From assembly GCF_030687715.1 (NCBI RefSeq), contig NZ_CP117445.1, positions 561,501-625,500 of the forward strand: 64,000 nt of DNA, written 5' to 3'. How positions within the stretch are numbered: the first letter of the stretch is position 1; every line of letters begins with the position of its first letter. Below the pieces are notes generated by a model, which saw nothing but the letters and a program-made list of their open reading frames with translations, did no database searches and was not told the origin of the DNA. The position numbers and the translations under genes were made by a program. Shown here piece after piece: positions 10,685 through 19,935 of this stretch. The DNA is from Pseudomonas sp. FP2196 (GTDB taxonomy: Bacteria > Pseudomonadota > Gammaproteobacteria > Pseudomonadales > Pseudomonadaceae).

Positions 10685-12949
10685 ATGAGCAACCCCCTTG
10701 ATCTCAGCCTGGACGGTGTAGAACGCCGATCGTTGGCCGACTTCACCGAAAGTGCCTACCTCAACTACTCCATGTACGTGATCATGGACCGTGCTCTGCC
10801 GCATATCGGCGACGGCCTGAAACCGGTACAGCGGCGTATCGTCTACGCCATGAGCGAGCTGGGGCTGGACGCGGATTCCAAGCACAAGAAATCGGCGCGT
10901 ACCGTCGGTGACGTGCTTGGTAAGTTCCACCCGCACGGCGATTCGGCGTGCTACGAAGCGATGGTGCTGATGGCCCAGCCGTTCAGCTATCGCTACACGC
11001 TGGTCGATGGCCAGGGTAACTGGGGTGCGCCGGATGATCCCAAGTCCTTCGCGGCCATGCGTTACACCGAAGCACGCCTGTCGCGTTATTCCGAAGTGCT
11101 GCTCAGCGAACTGGGCCAGGGCACTGCCGACTGGGGCCCGAACTTCGATGGCACCCTGCAGGAGCCGCTGGTGTTGCCGGCGCGTCTGCCGAACATCCTG
11201 CTCAACGGCACCACCGGTATCGCCGTGGGCATGGCCACCGACGTACCGCCGCACAACCTGCGCGAAGTCGCGACTGCGTGCGTGCGCCTGCTCGATGAGC
11301 CGAAAGCCACGGTCGAGCAGCTCTGTGAACACATTCAGGGCCCGGACTATCCGACCGAAGCGGAAATCATCACGCCGCGCGCCGACCTGCTGAAAATGTA
11401 TGAAACCGGCAAGGGCTCGGTGCGCATGCGCGCCGTGTACCACGTCGAGGACGGCGACATCATCGTCACCGCGCTGCCGCACCAGGTTTCCGGTGCCAAA
11501 GTGCTGGAGCAGATCGCCGCACTGATGCAGGCCAAACCGTCGAAAGCCCCGCAGATCGCCGACCTGCGTGACGAATCCGACCATGAGAACCCATGCCGCA
11601 TCGTGATCATCCCGGTCAACAGCCGCGTTGATCACGAAGCGCTGATGCAACACCTGTTCGCCAGTACCGAGCTGGAGTCGACCTACCGGGTCAACGTCAA
11701 CATCATCGGTCTGGACGGCAAGCCACAGCTGAAGAACCTGCGCGCCTTGCTGGTCGAGTGGCTGGAGTTCCGCGTGCTGACCGTGCGTCGCCGCCTGCAA
11801 TTCCGCCTCGACAAGGTCGAGCGTCGCCTGCACCTGTTGGACGGTTTGTTGATCGCCTACCTCAACCTGGATGAAGTGATTCACATCATCCGCACCGAGG
11901 AACACCCGAAAGCCAAGCTGATCGAGCGTTTCGCCCTCAGCGAGATCCAGGCCGACTACATTCTCGACACCCGTTTGCGTCAATTGGCGCGACTGGAAGA
12001 AATGAAGCTGCGCGACGAGCAGGACGAACTGCTCAAGGAACAAGCCAAGCTGCAAGCCCTGCTCGGCAGCGAAACCAAGTTGAAGAAACTGGTGCGCACC
12101 GAGCTGATCAAGGACGCCGAAACCTATGGCGACGACCGTCGCTCGCCAATCGTCGAGCGCGCCGAAGCCAAAGCGTTGACCGAGCACGATCTGCTGCCTA
12201 ACGAGAAAGTGACAGTCGTGCTGTCGGAAAAAGGCTGGATCCGTTCGGCCAAGGGCCACGACATCGACGCCACGGGCCTGTCGTACAAGGCCGGCGACGG
12301 CTTCAAGACCTCGGCGGCGGGGCGCTCCAACCAGTTTGCGGTGTTTATCGATTCCACTGGTCGCAGCTATTCGGTCGCCGCGCACACCTTGCCTTCGGCG
12401 CGTGGCCAGGGCGAGCCGTTGACCGGCCGTCTGACGCCGCCACCGGGCGCCTCGTTTGAATGCGTGCTGATGCCGGAAGATGACGCGCTGTATGTGATCG
12501 CATCTGACGCCGGTTACGGTTTCGTGGTGAAAGGTGAAGACCTGCAAGCCAAGAACAAGGCCGGTAAAGCCCTGTTGAGCCTGCCAAACAACGCCAAAGT
12601 GATCGCGCCACGTCCGGTGGCCGATCGTGAGCAGAACTGGCTGGCCTCGGTCACGACCGAAGGTCGCCTGCTGATCTTCAAAATCAGCGATCTGCCACAA
12701 TTAGGTAAGGGCAAAGGCAACAAGATCATCGGTATTTCCGGTGAACGTGTGGCCAGTCGCGAAGAATATGTCACGGACATCGCCGTCCTTCCGGAAGGCG
12801 CCACATTGGTGCTGCAGGCCGGAAAACGGACTCTGTCGCTGAAAGCTGACGACCTCGAACACTACAAAGGTGAGCGTGGGCGTCGTGGTAATAAGCTGCC
12901 AAGGGGCTTCCAGCGAGTGGATGCGCTGCTCGTCGAAAACCTCAATTAG
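10685..12949 (+). CDS. parC: DNA topoisomerase IV subunit A
   Basis: DNA breakage-rejoining subunit of topoisomerase IV, 754 aa. The catalytic tyrosine is Y127 in '[13 protein letters not shown]'. The quinolone-determining residues are the sensitive-type S87 and E91 in '[13 protein letters not shown]', so no target mutation is visible there. C-terminal beta-pinwheel blades occupy roughly residues 490-740. ATG 10685 has GAGG just upstream; the longer frame from 10622 is rejected. ParE is two genes upstream in the same orientation. Confidence 0.97.
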   Translation: MSNPLDLSLDGVERRSLADFTESAYLNYSMYVIMDRALPHIGDGLKPVQRRIVYAMSELGLDADSKHKKSARTVGDVLGKFHPHGDSACYEAMVLMAQPFSYRYTLVDGQGNWGAPDDPKSFAAMRYTEARLSRYSEVLLSELGQGTADWGPNFDGTLQEPLVLPARLPNILLNGTTGIAVGMATDVPPHNLREVATACVRLLDEPKATVEQLCEHIQGPDYPTEAEIITPRADLLKMYETGKGSVRMRAVYHVEDGDIIVTALPHQVSGAKVLEQIAALMQAKPSKAPQIADLRDESDHENPCRIVIIPVNSRVDHEALMQHLFASTELESTYRVNVNIIGLDGKPQLKNLRALLVEWLEFRVLTVRRRLQFRLDKVERRLHLLDGLLIAYLNLDEVIHIIRTEEHPKAKLIERFALSEIQADYILDTRLRQLARLEEMKLRDEQDELLKEQAKLQALLGSETKLKKLVRTELIKDAETYGDDRRSPIVERAEAKALTEHDLLPNEKVTVVLSEKGWIRSAKGHDIDATGLSYKAGDGFKTSAAGRSNQFAVFIDSTGRSYSVAAHTLPSARGQGEPLTGRLTPPPGASFECVLMPEDDALYVIASDAGYGFVVKGEDLQAKNKAGKALLSLPNNAKVIAPRPVADREQNWLASVTTEGRLLIFKISDLPQLGKGKGNKIIGISGERVASREEYVTDIAVLPEGATLVLQAGKRTLSLKADDLEHYKGERGRRGNKLPRGFQRVDALLVENLN

Positions 12950-12969
12950 GCCATAACACGCCCCCTAGA

Positions 12970-13006
12970 GCGCTCGATCTACGATTTAACGCGTAGATCG
13001 ACGCTT
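12970..13006. other. inverted repeat downstream of parC
   Basis: A perfect 9-base stem (12975-12983 with 12992-13000, CGATCTACG/CGTAGATCG) extends by AGCG/CGCT past one unpaired C. There is no T-run, so it is either a weak rho-independent terminator or an RNA-stabilising hairpin. The rest of the 186-base gap before the next gene shows nothing further. Confidence 0.5.
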
Positions 13007-13135
13007 TGGCGCTGGAGTCGGAACGCATATTCACGGATGATATGGCCTTTCAAGCGCCGGCGTGGCCGAGCGTTCTTCATATTTATTGAGTATTTTCACT
13101 GTGGTCAGCCTTGTGGCGGCCACCTGGACGGGATG

Positions 13136-13846
13136 ATGACTGCTCTGCGCCCCCTTATTTTCCTGCTCGCCGGCGTTTTGGGCCTGGCGGGTTGCAGCGT
13201 TCACCAGCCGGTGTCGCTGTATCAACTGGACAGCGGAAGTCCGGTTCAGCCTGCGCAAAGCGCCGGCATGGCGGTTTTGTTGGGCCCGGTTGTGTTGGCC
13301 GATTACCTGCAACGTGAAACTCTGCTGCAACGTCAACCGGATGGCAGCCTGCAGGCGGCGACCGATGGTCGTTGGGCTGGCAGCCTTTCGTCGGATATCG
13401 ATCAATTGCTGATGCGTCAGGTTGCCGGCCATCTCGACAGCCAACGCGTGGTGCTGGCACCGGCCACTTCGGGGTTCACCCCGGATGTGCAGGTGTTGCT
13501 GACCATTACGCGTCTGGACTCTGGTGTGAAGCAGCCGGCGATTCTCGATGCGCAATGGCGATTGATCGACCGCCGCGGCAAAGTACGCGACAACCGCATA
13601 ATTCATCTGCAGGAACAGCATGCCGGCAGCACGGCGTCGCAGGTTCAGGCGCAGGGGATTTTGCTGCAGCGTCTGTCCGAGCAGTTGTCGGTGGCGCTTA
13701 AACCGTTGGCCAATCAACCACCGGTCGCGGAAGCACCGCGTAAAGCGGCACCAAAACCGGCCGCGCCGGCGGCGGAAGCCGAGAAACAGCCGAAGATTCC
13801 GATGGCTTCACCGATTCGGACGGATATGGAAGTGTTCCGCTTCTAA
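13136..13846 (+). CDS. PqiC/YmbA-like ABC transport auxiliary lipoprotein
   Basis: Lipoprotein of 236 aa: signal peptide MTALRPLIFLLAGVLGLAGC with lipobox L-A-G-C20, then the 'YQLDSG...' opening common to the PqiC (DUF330) family. The closing segment (about residues 195-225) is an Ala/Pro/Lys-rich linker. PqiC partners PqiA/PqiB in lipid transport between membranes, but no pqiAB genes are present here, so the gene is an orphan. A second ATG at 13133 is possible; GGACGGG at 13126-13132 fits 13136 only tightly. The identification rests on N-terminal pattern and length. Confidence 0.72.
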   Translation: MTALRPLIFLLAGVLGLAGCSVHQPVSLYQLDSGSPVQPAQSAGMAVLLGPVVLADYLQRETLLQRQPDGSLQAATDGRWAGSLSSDIDQLLMRQVAGHLDSQRVVLAPATSGFTPDVQVLLTITRLDSGVKQPAILDAQWRLIDRRGKVRDNRIIHLQEQHAGSTASQVQAQGILLQRLSEQLSVALKPLANQPPVAEAPRKAAPKPAAPAAEAEKQPKIPMASPIRTDMEVFRF

Positions 13847-13861
13847 GCTGGATCGAGTCAG

Positions 13862-13891
13862 AACAGAGCCCGCCTTGTGCGGGCTCTGTTG
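13862..13891 (+). terminator. rho-independent terminator after the PqiC-like gene
   Basis: Stem ACAGAGCCCGC / GCGGGCTCTGT with a four-base loop, followed by TTGTGT. The stem is strong and the T-run weak. It closes the parE-parC region. Confidence 0.75.
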
Positions 13892-13916
13892 TGTCTGGGG
13901 TTTGGTGGGGAAGATC

Positions 13917-14123
13917 AAAAGCCCCTCACTCTCCCGAAACGTCGGACCGCCCATAGGGAGAGGGGACTGACCGAGGTGTCTGACACGTCGACCTCAAAGA
14001 GCTTGGCGATTATGGATTCAAATCCAGACGTGCAGGTCGGTGTAGGTCGGCAATATCCCCCGATCAGTCCTCTCTCCTTCAGGTCGGTCCGACGTTCCGG
14101 GAGGGCCAGGGTGAGGGGCTTTT
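13917..14123. mobile_element. 207-bp MITE-like element with 13-bp terminal inverted repeats
   Basis: The ends AAAAGCCCCTCAC (13917-13929) and its exact reverse complement (14111-14123) bound a non-coding 207-bp stretch. Inside each end further matching continues (GTCGGACCG at left, CGGTCCGAC at right), so most of the outer 45 bases on each side can pair. The centre is unrelated sequence. No transposase frame is present. This is the architecture of a non-autonomous miniature transposable element or a large intergenic palindrome. Confidence 0.7.
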
Positions 14124-14134
14124 CAGTCACCCAC

Positions 14135-14170
14135 AAAAAAGCCCGCAGACAATCACTCGTCTGCGGGCTT
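14135..14170 (-). terminator. rho-independent terminator of the ahpA/ytjB-like gene
   Basis: On the minus strand the stem AGCCCGCAGAC/GTCTGCGGGCT is followed directly by TTTTTT. It lies 20 bases past the end of the minus-strand gene at 14191. Confidence 0.88.
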
Positions 14171-14190
14171 CTGTGTTTCAGGCCTAAAGC

Positions 14191-15696
14191 TTACGCCCGA
14201 CGCTCATGCATCCGCGCCAGTTGCCGCTCCAGCATCGATGGGTAAGGCTCCATCAACCGCTCCACGCAGCAAGCCCCCTCAGGGCTAGCGATCGGCCGGA
14301 TACGCGCGCGCTGACGGATCAGCGTGTCGTCACTGATCTTGCGCTCCACCAGCAGCAGATTGCGGCTGTGCTGCGACAAGGCCAATGCATCCTGGGCCGA
14401 ATCGGTCAGCAGCAAGTCAATCTGGCTCAGACCGAACAACTCGTCGCCCAGGGTCAGGCCCAGCTGCAATTGCAGGGTGATGCCGCTGTCTGCGACTTCG
14501 ATCTGCAACTGATGGCCCAGCGCCCGCAACAACTCGCCGCAGCAAATCGCGTTGGTCAGGTAGTCGTCGCCACTGTCTTCGGTGTGGAACAGCATCAGCG
14601 TGCTGCCGTCGTTCAGGGTTTCGATTTCGCCCTGATACAGCGAGGCGGCCTGATCGAGGCAGTCGCGATAGCGCTCCTGCAATTCTTCCAGACGCGCACG
14701 TGGCAGACGACGCAGTTGCTCCTGAGAACCCAGTTGAACCGCCAGCACCGCGGTGAGTTGCGGCACGCTCGGGGTGGCTTTGCGAACCTGCGGTTGTGCG
14801 GCGCCGTTCAAGGATTCGTCGCGCAGATCGGCGAACGCGTCATCGTCATCATCGTCTTCGACGGTGCTGACCAAGTGGCGTGGTGCAGGCTTCTGCGCGG
14901 CCATCGGACGGGTTTCGTCAAAGCTCGGATCACGCAGGTTGCGCACTTCGAACTCGGGTTCGTCTTCCTCGTCTTCGAATTCCGGCTCCGGTTCAGGCGC
15001 AGGTTCAGGAGCGTAGTTGGCGTGCAGCTGACGAGCCAGATCGCCGATTTCATCCTGACGTTCAATGCCCGGCGTGTGCTCGTCAATCCGGCGCAGCCAT
15101 ACACGCAATTGCAGCAGCGGCGTCGACAGGTAACGGCCCATTCGCAGGCTCAAGGCGAGCGACAGCGCCAACAGAATCGCGCTCAAAATGCCCATGCTTT
15201 GCAGGCTGATGGTCATCGGCTGCTGGAATTGATCCATGTCCAGACTGATGCGCAGTTGCCCGGCGGTCACGTCCTGGAACGTGATCTTGCTCTCGTACAT
15301 GCCCTCGGCTTCACCCAACAGGCTGTGCTTGGGGCGCTGACCGGATTCGGCGAGGATGCGGTTGTCCACGCTATAGATAGCCGCGTGGGCCACCAGTTTG
15401 TTCTTGGTCAGGTTATTGAGCAGCACGTTGAGGCTGAGGATGTCGTTGGACACCAACAGCTCCGTGGCGGACGTGGCAGTCTGCGTGGTCAGGCTTTCGC
15501 CCAGCGCGTCGGCCTGCTCGTGCATGGCCTGCTTGAACTGCAAGCCCATCACGCAGGCATAGATCACCAGCGCCAGAGCGACGAGGATCACGTTATGGCT
15601 GGCAATGCGCAATGCAATCGGTACACGGCGGTGGCGCAGTGCACGGAAGATCAGCAGGAAGAAGTTATCGGTTTTAACTGGCGTGGGCCGGTTCAC
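14191..15696 (-). CDS. AhpA/YtjB family membrane protein
   Basis: Inner-membrane protein of 501 aa. Membrane segments at about residues 33-55 and 167-187 enclose a periplasmic loop, the topology of E. coli YtjB (SMP). A long acidic linker (229-292, including a run of six Asp) leads to a cytoplasmic domain of about 180 aa that resembles a degenerate nucleotide-cyclase-type fold. It lies divergently next to serB, as ytjB does in enterobacteria. Function unknown. A candidate promoter reads toward it at 15732-15759. Confidence 0.8.
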   Translation of the reverse strand: MNRPTPVKTDNFFLLIFRALRHRRVPIALRIASHNVILVALALVIYACVMGLQFKQAMHEQADALGESLTTQTATSATELLVSNDILSLNVLLNNLTKNKLVAHAAIYSVDNRILAESGQRPKHSLLGEAEGMYESKITFQDVTAGQLRISLDMDQFQQPMTISLQSMGILSAILLALSLALSLRMGRYLSTPLLQLRVWLRRIDEHTPGIERQDEIGDLARQLHANYAPEPAPEPEPEFEDEEDEPEFEVRNLRDPSFDETRPMAAQKPAPRHLVSTVEDDDDDDAFADLRDESLNGAAQPQVRKATPSVPQLTAVLAVQLGSQEQLRRLPRARLEELQERYRDCLDQAASLYQGEIETLNDGSTLMLFHTEDSGDDYLTNAICCGELLRALGHQLQIEVADSGITLQLQLGLTLGDELFGLSQIDLLLTDSAQDALALSQHSRNLLLVERKISDDTLIRQRARIRPIASPEGACCVERLMEPYPSMLERQLARMHERRA

Positions 15697-15731
15697 TGAG
15701 CTCGGCTCTTTTGTCCGTGAAGTTGACGCGC

Positions 15732-15759
15732 AGTATAGCGACAGGCCCTAGACCGGCAA
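15732..15759 (-). promoter_or_regulatory. candidate sigma-70 promoter for the ahpA/ytjB-like gene
   Basis: On the minus strand TTGCCG and TATACT are separated by 16 bases, placing transcription start about 25-30 bases upstream of the gene. The -35 matches consensus only in TTG, so the call is tentative. Confidence 0.45.
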
Positions 15760-15830
15760 AGCGCTCGCGGTGCCCGATGGTCACTGAAAGTGGGTAGAAT
15801 GCGGTTTTTTTCCAGTTGCGGGGGTGCGCG

Positions 15831-17045
15831 TTGCGCGAAATCGTCCTGATTAACATCACGGGAGTCGACCGTCCGGGTCTGACTGCGGCCATTACCGGCG
15901 TTCTGGCACAAGGTGGTGTGAACATTCTCGACATCGGGCAAGCGGTGATCCACGACACCCTGTCGTTCGGCATCCTTGTTGAAATTCCCGATTCCGAGCA
16001 AGGCAAAGCCGTGCTCAAGGACATCCTGTTCAAGGGCTACGAGCTCGACCAACAGGTGCGCTTCACCCCGGTCTCCGAAGAGGATTACCAGCAATGGGTG
16101 GGCAATCAGGGCAAGAAGCGCCATATCGTCACCCTGCTGACCCGCAAAGTGACCGCCGGGCAATTGCAGGCTGTCAGTTCGATTACTGCCAAATATGGTC
16201 TGAACATCGACCATATCGACCGTCTGTCGGGTCGCATGCCGCTGGACACGCCGGCGGACAAGGGCAAGGGCTGCATCGAGTTCTCCGTGCGTGGCGAAGC
16301 GGCTGATCCGCAGGCGCTGCGTGCCGAATTCCTCGCCGTTGCCCAAGAACTGAACGTCGACATCGCCTTCCAGGAAGATTCACTGTTCCGGCGCAACCGC
16401 CGTCTGGCGGTGTTCGACATGGACTCGACGCTGATCGAAGCCGAAGTCATCGACGAACTGGCGAAGGCTGCTGGTGTTGGCGAGCAAGTGTCGGCGATCA
16501 CCGAGCGGGCGATGGCCGGCGAACTGGATTTCCGCGCCAGCTTCAAAGAGCGCCTGGCGTTGCTCAAAGGCCTGGACGTCAGCGTGCTGGACTCGATTGG
16601 GGCTTCGCTGCGGCTGACCGAGGGCGCTGAAACCCTGTTCGCCGAACTCAAGCGCCTGGGCTACAAGACCGCGATCCTGTCCGGCGGCTTCACCTACTTC
16701 GCCAAGCAACTGCAAGCCAAACTGGGTATCGACTACGTGTTCGCCAACGAGCTGGAAGTAGTCGATGGCAAGTGCACTGGCGTGGCGATCGAGCCGATTG
16801 TCGATGCGCAGCGCAAGGCGGACCTGTTGAAGGAGTTGGCGCACAAGGAAGGTTTGCGTCTGGAGCAGACCATTGCGGTTGGCGACGGCGCGAATGATTT
16901 GCCGATGCTGGCGATTGCCGGGTTGGGTGTGGCGTTCCGCGCCAAGCCATTGGTCAAGCAGTCGGCGAAGCAGGCGATCTCGACTTTGGGTCTGGATGGT
17001 GTCCTGTATCTGCTGGGTTTCCGCGATCGCGACGGGCAGCTCTGA
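15831..17045 (+). CDS. serB: phosphoserine phosphatase SerB
   Basis: Last step of serine synthesis: phosphoserine to serine. 404 aa. Two N-terminal ACT domains (about residues 1-170) precede a HAD phosphatase with the nucleophile motif D-M-D-S-T in 'AVFDMDSTLIEAEVID', 'ILSGGFTYFA', and the metal-binding 'VGDGANDLPML'. TTG 15831 is chosen because MREIVLINITG is the family N-terminus and GGGGTG lies just upstream; a TTG at 15816 is the alternative. Divergent from the ahpA/ytjB-like gene. Confidence 0.95.
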   Translation: MREIVLINITGVDRPGLTAAITGVLAQGGVNILDIGQAVIHDTLSFGILVEIPDSEQGKAVLKDILFKGYELDQQVRFTPVSEEDYQQWVGNQGKKRHIVTLLTRKVTAGQLQAVSSITAKYGLNIDHIDRLSGRMPLDTPADKGKGCIEFSVRGEAADPQALRAEFLAVAQELNVDIAFQEDSLFRRNRRLAVFDMDSTLIEAEVIDELAKAAGVGEQVSAITERAMAGELDFRASFKERLALLKGLDVSVLDSIGASLRLTEGAETLFAELKRLGYKTAILSGGFTYFAKQLQAKLGIDYVFANELEVVDGKCTGVAIEPIVDAQRKADLLKELAHKEGLRLEQTIAVGDGANDLPMLAIAGLGVAFRAKPLVKQSAKQAISTLGLDGVLYLLGFRDRDGQL

Positions 17046-17070
17046 GATCTCTATCGCCTGACTTGGCCTC

Positions 17071-17135
17071 TTCGCGAGCAGGCTCGCTCCCACAGTTGAA
17101 ATGCATTCCAATGTGGGAGCGAGCCTGCTCGCGAA
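17071..17135. repeat. REP-type inverted repeat (class B)
   Basis: Perfect 23-base arms (17071-17093 and 17113-17135) of the 'TTCGCGAGCAGGCTCGCTCC' type enclose a 19-base loop between serB and the convergent PilZ-like gene. The sequence differs from the class A elements but resembles the outer arms at 2005/2150. Confidence 0.92.
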
Positions 17136-17164
17136 GGTAGCGCCGCCGATCCATCGGCGGGCAC

Positions 17165-18919
17165 TTAAAGCGACTTCCACAACGAATCAAAATCCTCCTC
17201 GCTCCCGCCATTCTGCGCGGTCTCCAGCGAGCGATAGGCAAATTGATTGAAGCTATGCGTACTCGCCACCCGCCGATCCAGTCCGGCGCGGTGCTCGTCT
17301 CCATGGGTGTTGATCAGCACTTTACTGCCTTCCTGAAAAGGCAAGCGTGGTGCCAGCAAGGTTGCCGGCAAGTCGATCGCGCTGATCTGCGGCAACAGCA
17401 ATCCGCGCAGATAGTGGCTGTGTTCGTCCCGCGAGCGCACCAGTTGCAGGCCGCACGGCTGCGCATGCGGTGCCACCAGCTCAATGCCCATCTGGGTGCC
17501 ACCGCCACGCACCTGACGAATCCAGCGAATCACCGCAATGCTCCAGCCCTGACTTTCGCTGTCCTGAATCCCGAGCATTTCTCCGGCCTGTAATTCGGCG
17601 GGCACTTCTTTCGGCCAGCCCAGGCAATAACCGCCGGGGCTGTGATTGATTACCGGCAGCGCGTAAGTGGGGTAGTGCGGTGTGTTGTCGGTGCTGCTTT
17701 CGTCTTCGATCAGATGGTCGTACTGGATTTCTTCGTATGGCAGAAACTCATCCGCCTTGCTCTGCGGCGCGGCGTCGAATGCCTGGCTCCAACTGTCTTT
17801 TTCGCCCTTGGTGACGACGCTGCTGAAGTTTGCCGCGCGGGCGCCGGGGTGCTTGAGCAGTTCGCTGAAACTGCGTTCGCCGCCGAGGTAAAAGTGCAGG
17901 GCGCTCATGCCCACGCACACGGTCAGGCTGCCTTGGCCAACGGTGCGCTGAAAGCTGCGTTCGGCGGCCTGGCCCCAGGTCGCGTGCAAGTGTTGCAGAG
18001 TGTCGAAGCTGAGCCCTGCCGGGACAGGCAGCGGCGTCGAAGTGTCTTGACGCTGCAAATGCGCTTCGATGGCAATCACGAGTGGCTGCGGATCGAAACC
18101 GAGCAATCCGGCTTTTTGCTCGCTGCGAAACATGTTGCGATAACGCGGGCCGGCGTCGATTTCGGCGCTGATCGCAAACAAGCCATCGTCCGGACTGCCG
18201 GGATGCAGTTTGAACAAGGCGCTCCACGGTTCCAGGACTTCCGCTAGCCGAGCGATCTGGTTTTGCCGCAGTTGATTGCAACGCGCGCTGCCCAATAACA
18301 GGGTGGCGATGTACGTCTGTTCCAGGCTCAGCTCGGTGGTCAGGCTGGCGAGATCGTCTCGTACCCGACGTTGTTGCAGTTGCAATTCACAGCCGATGCG
18401 ATACAGCTGATGCAGTTCGAACCACAGGTGTTCCGGCGGTGAACTGTACAACTGCGTGGCGCGCAGCAACTGGCCCTTGAGTGCGTGTGCCGCTCGTTGC
18501 AGAGCCTGGCTGACCAGCGCCGCGCGATCCTTGCTGTACTTGGGTGCGATACGCAAAACGATCTGTTTGTAGCCGATGGCCAGATGACTTTGCAGCGCCT
18601 GGCACAGGTTGCTGACCTTGCGCGAACGTTCGTCGAGCATGATCGCCTGATGCAGAAAGTGCCGTTCCAGATGCTGGCAGACGAAATACACCTCGGGCCT
18701 CATCAGCTCCAGGAGTTGCAGGCGATTATCGCTGGGGGTGAGTAACTGGTTGAGTTCGCCGAGGCCTTGGTACAACTGGCGGGCAGTTTCGCCGATGTTG
18801 GCCTTGGGCAGGTCGGCGATCCAGCGCTTGAGGTCGCGCGGGGTGGCTTCGCAGAACGACAGACGCGTTTGCGTGGGAGTGGGAGCGCGTAGCTGCGGGG
18901 GGGATATGGTCTGGCTCAT
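17165..18919 (-). CDS. uncharacterised cytosolic protein with a possible C-terminal PilZ-like domain
   Basis: 584 aa, no signal peptide or membrane segment. Residues up to about 250 are Leu/Gln/Arg-rich and helical. The C-terminal 150 residues contain Gly-rich strands ('RQVRGGGTQMGIELVAPHAQPCGLQLV') that look like a PilZ barrel, but the canonical RxxxR and DxSxxG c-di-GMP motifs are not clear. From memory the PAO1 positional equivalent is PA4958, beside fimX; no fimX is present here. ATG 18919 has no strong ribosome binding site. Function unassigned; domain call tentative. Confidence 0.65.
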   Translation of the reverse strand: MSQTISPPQLRAPTPTQTRLSFCEATPRDLKRWIADLPKANIGETARQLYQGLGELNQLLTPSDNRLQLLELMRPEVYFVCQHLERHFLHQAIMLDERSRKVSNLCQALQSHLAIGYKQIVLRIAPKYSKDRAALVSQALQRAAHALKGQLLRATQLYSSPPEHLWFELHQLYRIGCELQLQQRRVRDDLASLTTELSLEQTYIATLLLGSARCNQLRQNQIARLAEVLEPWSALFKLHPGSPDDGLFAISAEIDAGPRYRNMFRSEQKAGLLGFDPQPLVIAIEAHLQRQDTSTPLPVPAGLSFDTLQHLHATWGQAAERSFQRTVGQGSLTVCVGMSALHFYLGGERSFSELLKHPGARAANFSSVVTKGEKDSWSQAFDAAPQSKADEFLPYEEIQYDHLIEDESSTDNTPHYPTYALPVINHSPGGYCLGWPKEVPAELQAGEMLGIQDSESQGWSIAVIRWIRQVRGGGTQMGIELVAPHAQPCGLQLVRSRDEHSHYLRGLLLPQISAIDLPATLLAPRLPFQEGSKVLINTHGDEHRAGLDRRVASTHSFNQFAYRSLETAQNGGSEEDFDSLWKSL

Positions 18920-18966
18920 GACCAAAAACCATAGCAGTAAAAACCGGGATCTGTGGCTAGCGCGAA

Positions 18967-19045
18967 CTGTAGGAGCTGCCGAAGGCTGCGATCTTTTGAT
19001 TTTTTAAAATCAAGATCAAAAGATCACAGCCTGCGGCAGCTACAA
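18967..19045. repeat. REP-type inverted repeat (class A)
   Basis: Facing copies of the 'CTGTAGGAGCTGCCG' unit lie upstream of the PilZ-like gene and downstream of psd. The right arm is slightly degenerate (one CACAG for CGCAG). Confidence 0.88.
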
Positions 19046-19056
19046 GGGCATCAACT

Positions 19057-19917
19057 TCAGGCTTTTGGCAGTGCCAGGCCTTGGCCCATCTGCACTGGTG
19101 AACCCGCCACCAGTTCTTCAGCCCATTTAACCTGATCCGGGCCGAACAGCACGATCGCCGTCGAACCGAGCTTGAAGCGACCCAATTCAGCACCTTTTTC
19201 CAGATGGATCGGCGCACGGGCAGCTTCGTCGTAGCGGAAGGTTTTCAGCTCGCGCTTGGGCGGCGTGACCAGACCGGCCCACACGGTTTCGATCGAAGCG
19301 ACGATCATTGCGCCGACCAGCACGACAGCCATCGGCCCGCGCTCGGTTTCGAAGATGCATGCCACACGCTCGTTGCGGGCGAACAGCTCCGGGACGTTTT
19401 CGGCAGTGGTCTGGTTGACTGAGAAGATCCGGCCCGGGATGTAGACCATTTCACGCAGGGTGCCGGCCAATGGCATGTGTACGCGGTGGTAGTCCTTCGG
19501 CGACAGGTAAATAGTCGCGAAGTCGCCGCCCATGAACGGCGCAGCGTTTGCCGCGTCGCCACCCAACAGTTCCAGCACGCTGAAGCTGTGGCCCTTGGCC
19601 TGGAACACGCGACCGTGTTCGATCGGGCCAAGCTGGCTGACTGCACCGTCGGCCGGGCTGAGGATCGCGCCTGGTGTTTCGTCCAGTGGACGTGCGCCAT
19701 CTTTCAGGGCGCGGGTGAAGAAGGCGTTGAAGTGCTCGTAAGCGGTCAGGTCTTCAACCAGAGCTTGCGACATGTCGACTTGATAGCGCTTGGCGAACCA
19801 CTGGGTGAAGGCATTCTTGAACCAGCGCACGCGGCACTCGGCGATGCAGCCGGCCAAGCGCGACAGCAAGTGGTGAGGCAGCAGGTACTGGCTGAGGATA
19901 AACAGACGCTCTTTCAT
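19057..19917 (-). CDS. psd: phosphatidylserine decarboxylase proenzyme
   Basis: Inner-membrane-associated enzyme that makes phosphatidylethanolamine. 286 aa. Self-cleavage motif L-G-S-T at residues 250-253 generates the pyruvoyl group from Ser252; the conserved 'SPADGAVSQ' and 'DYHRVHMP' motifs are present. AAGGA upstream of the ATG at 19917 supports the start. The gene follows rhdA on the minus strand by 18 bases, so they are probably cotranscribed. Confidence 0.97.
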   Translation of the reverse strand: MKERLFILSQYLLPHHLLSRLAGCIAECRVRWFKNAFTQWFAKRYQVDMSQALVEDLTAYEHFNAFFTRALKDGARPLDETPGAILSPADGAVSQLGPIEHGRVFQAKGHSFSVLELLGGDAANAAPFMGGDFATIYLSPKDYHRVHMPLAGTLREMVYIPGRIFSVNQTTAENVPELFARNERVACIFETERGPMAVVLVGAMIVASIETVWAGLVTPPKRELKTFRYDEAARAPIHLEKGAELGRFKLGSTAIVLFGPDQVKWAEELVAGSPVQMGQGLALPKA

Positions 19918-19935
19918 GGGTTGTCCTTAAAAACC

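Noticed and set aside
10628..12700. A 690-codon antisense frame over parC.
   Set aside because: Same reason: shadow of a strongly biased gene, with Gln/His/Val-rich nonsense composition.
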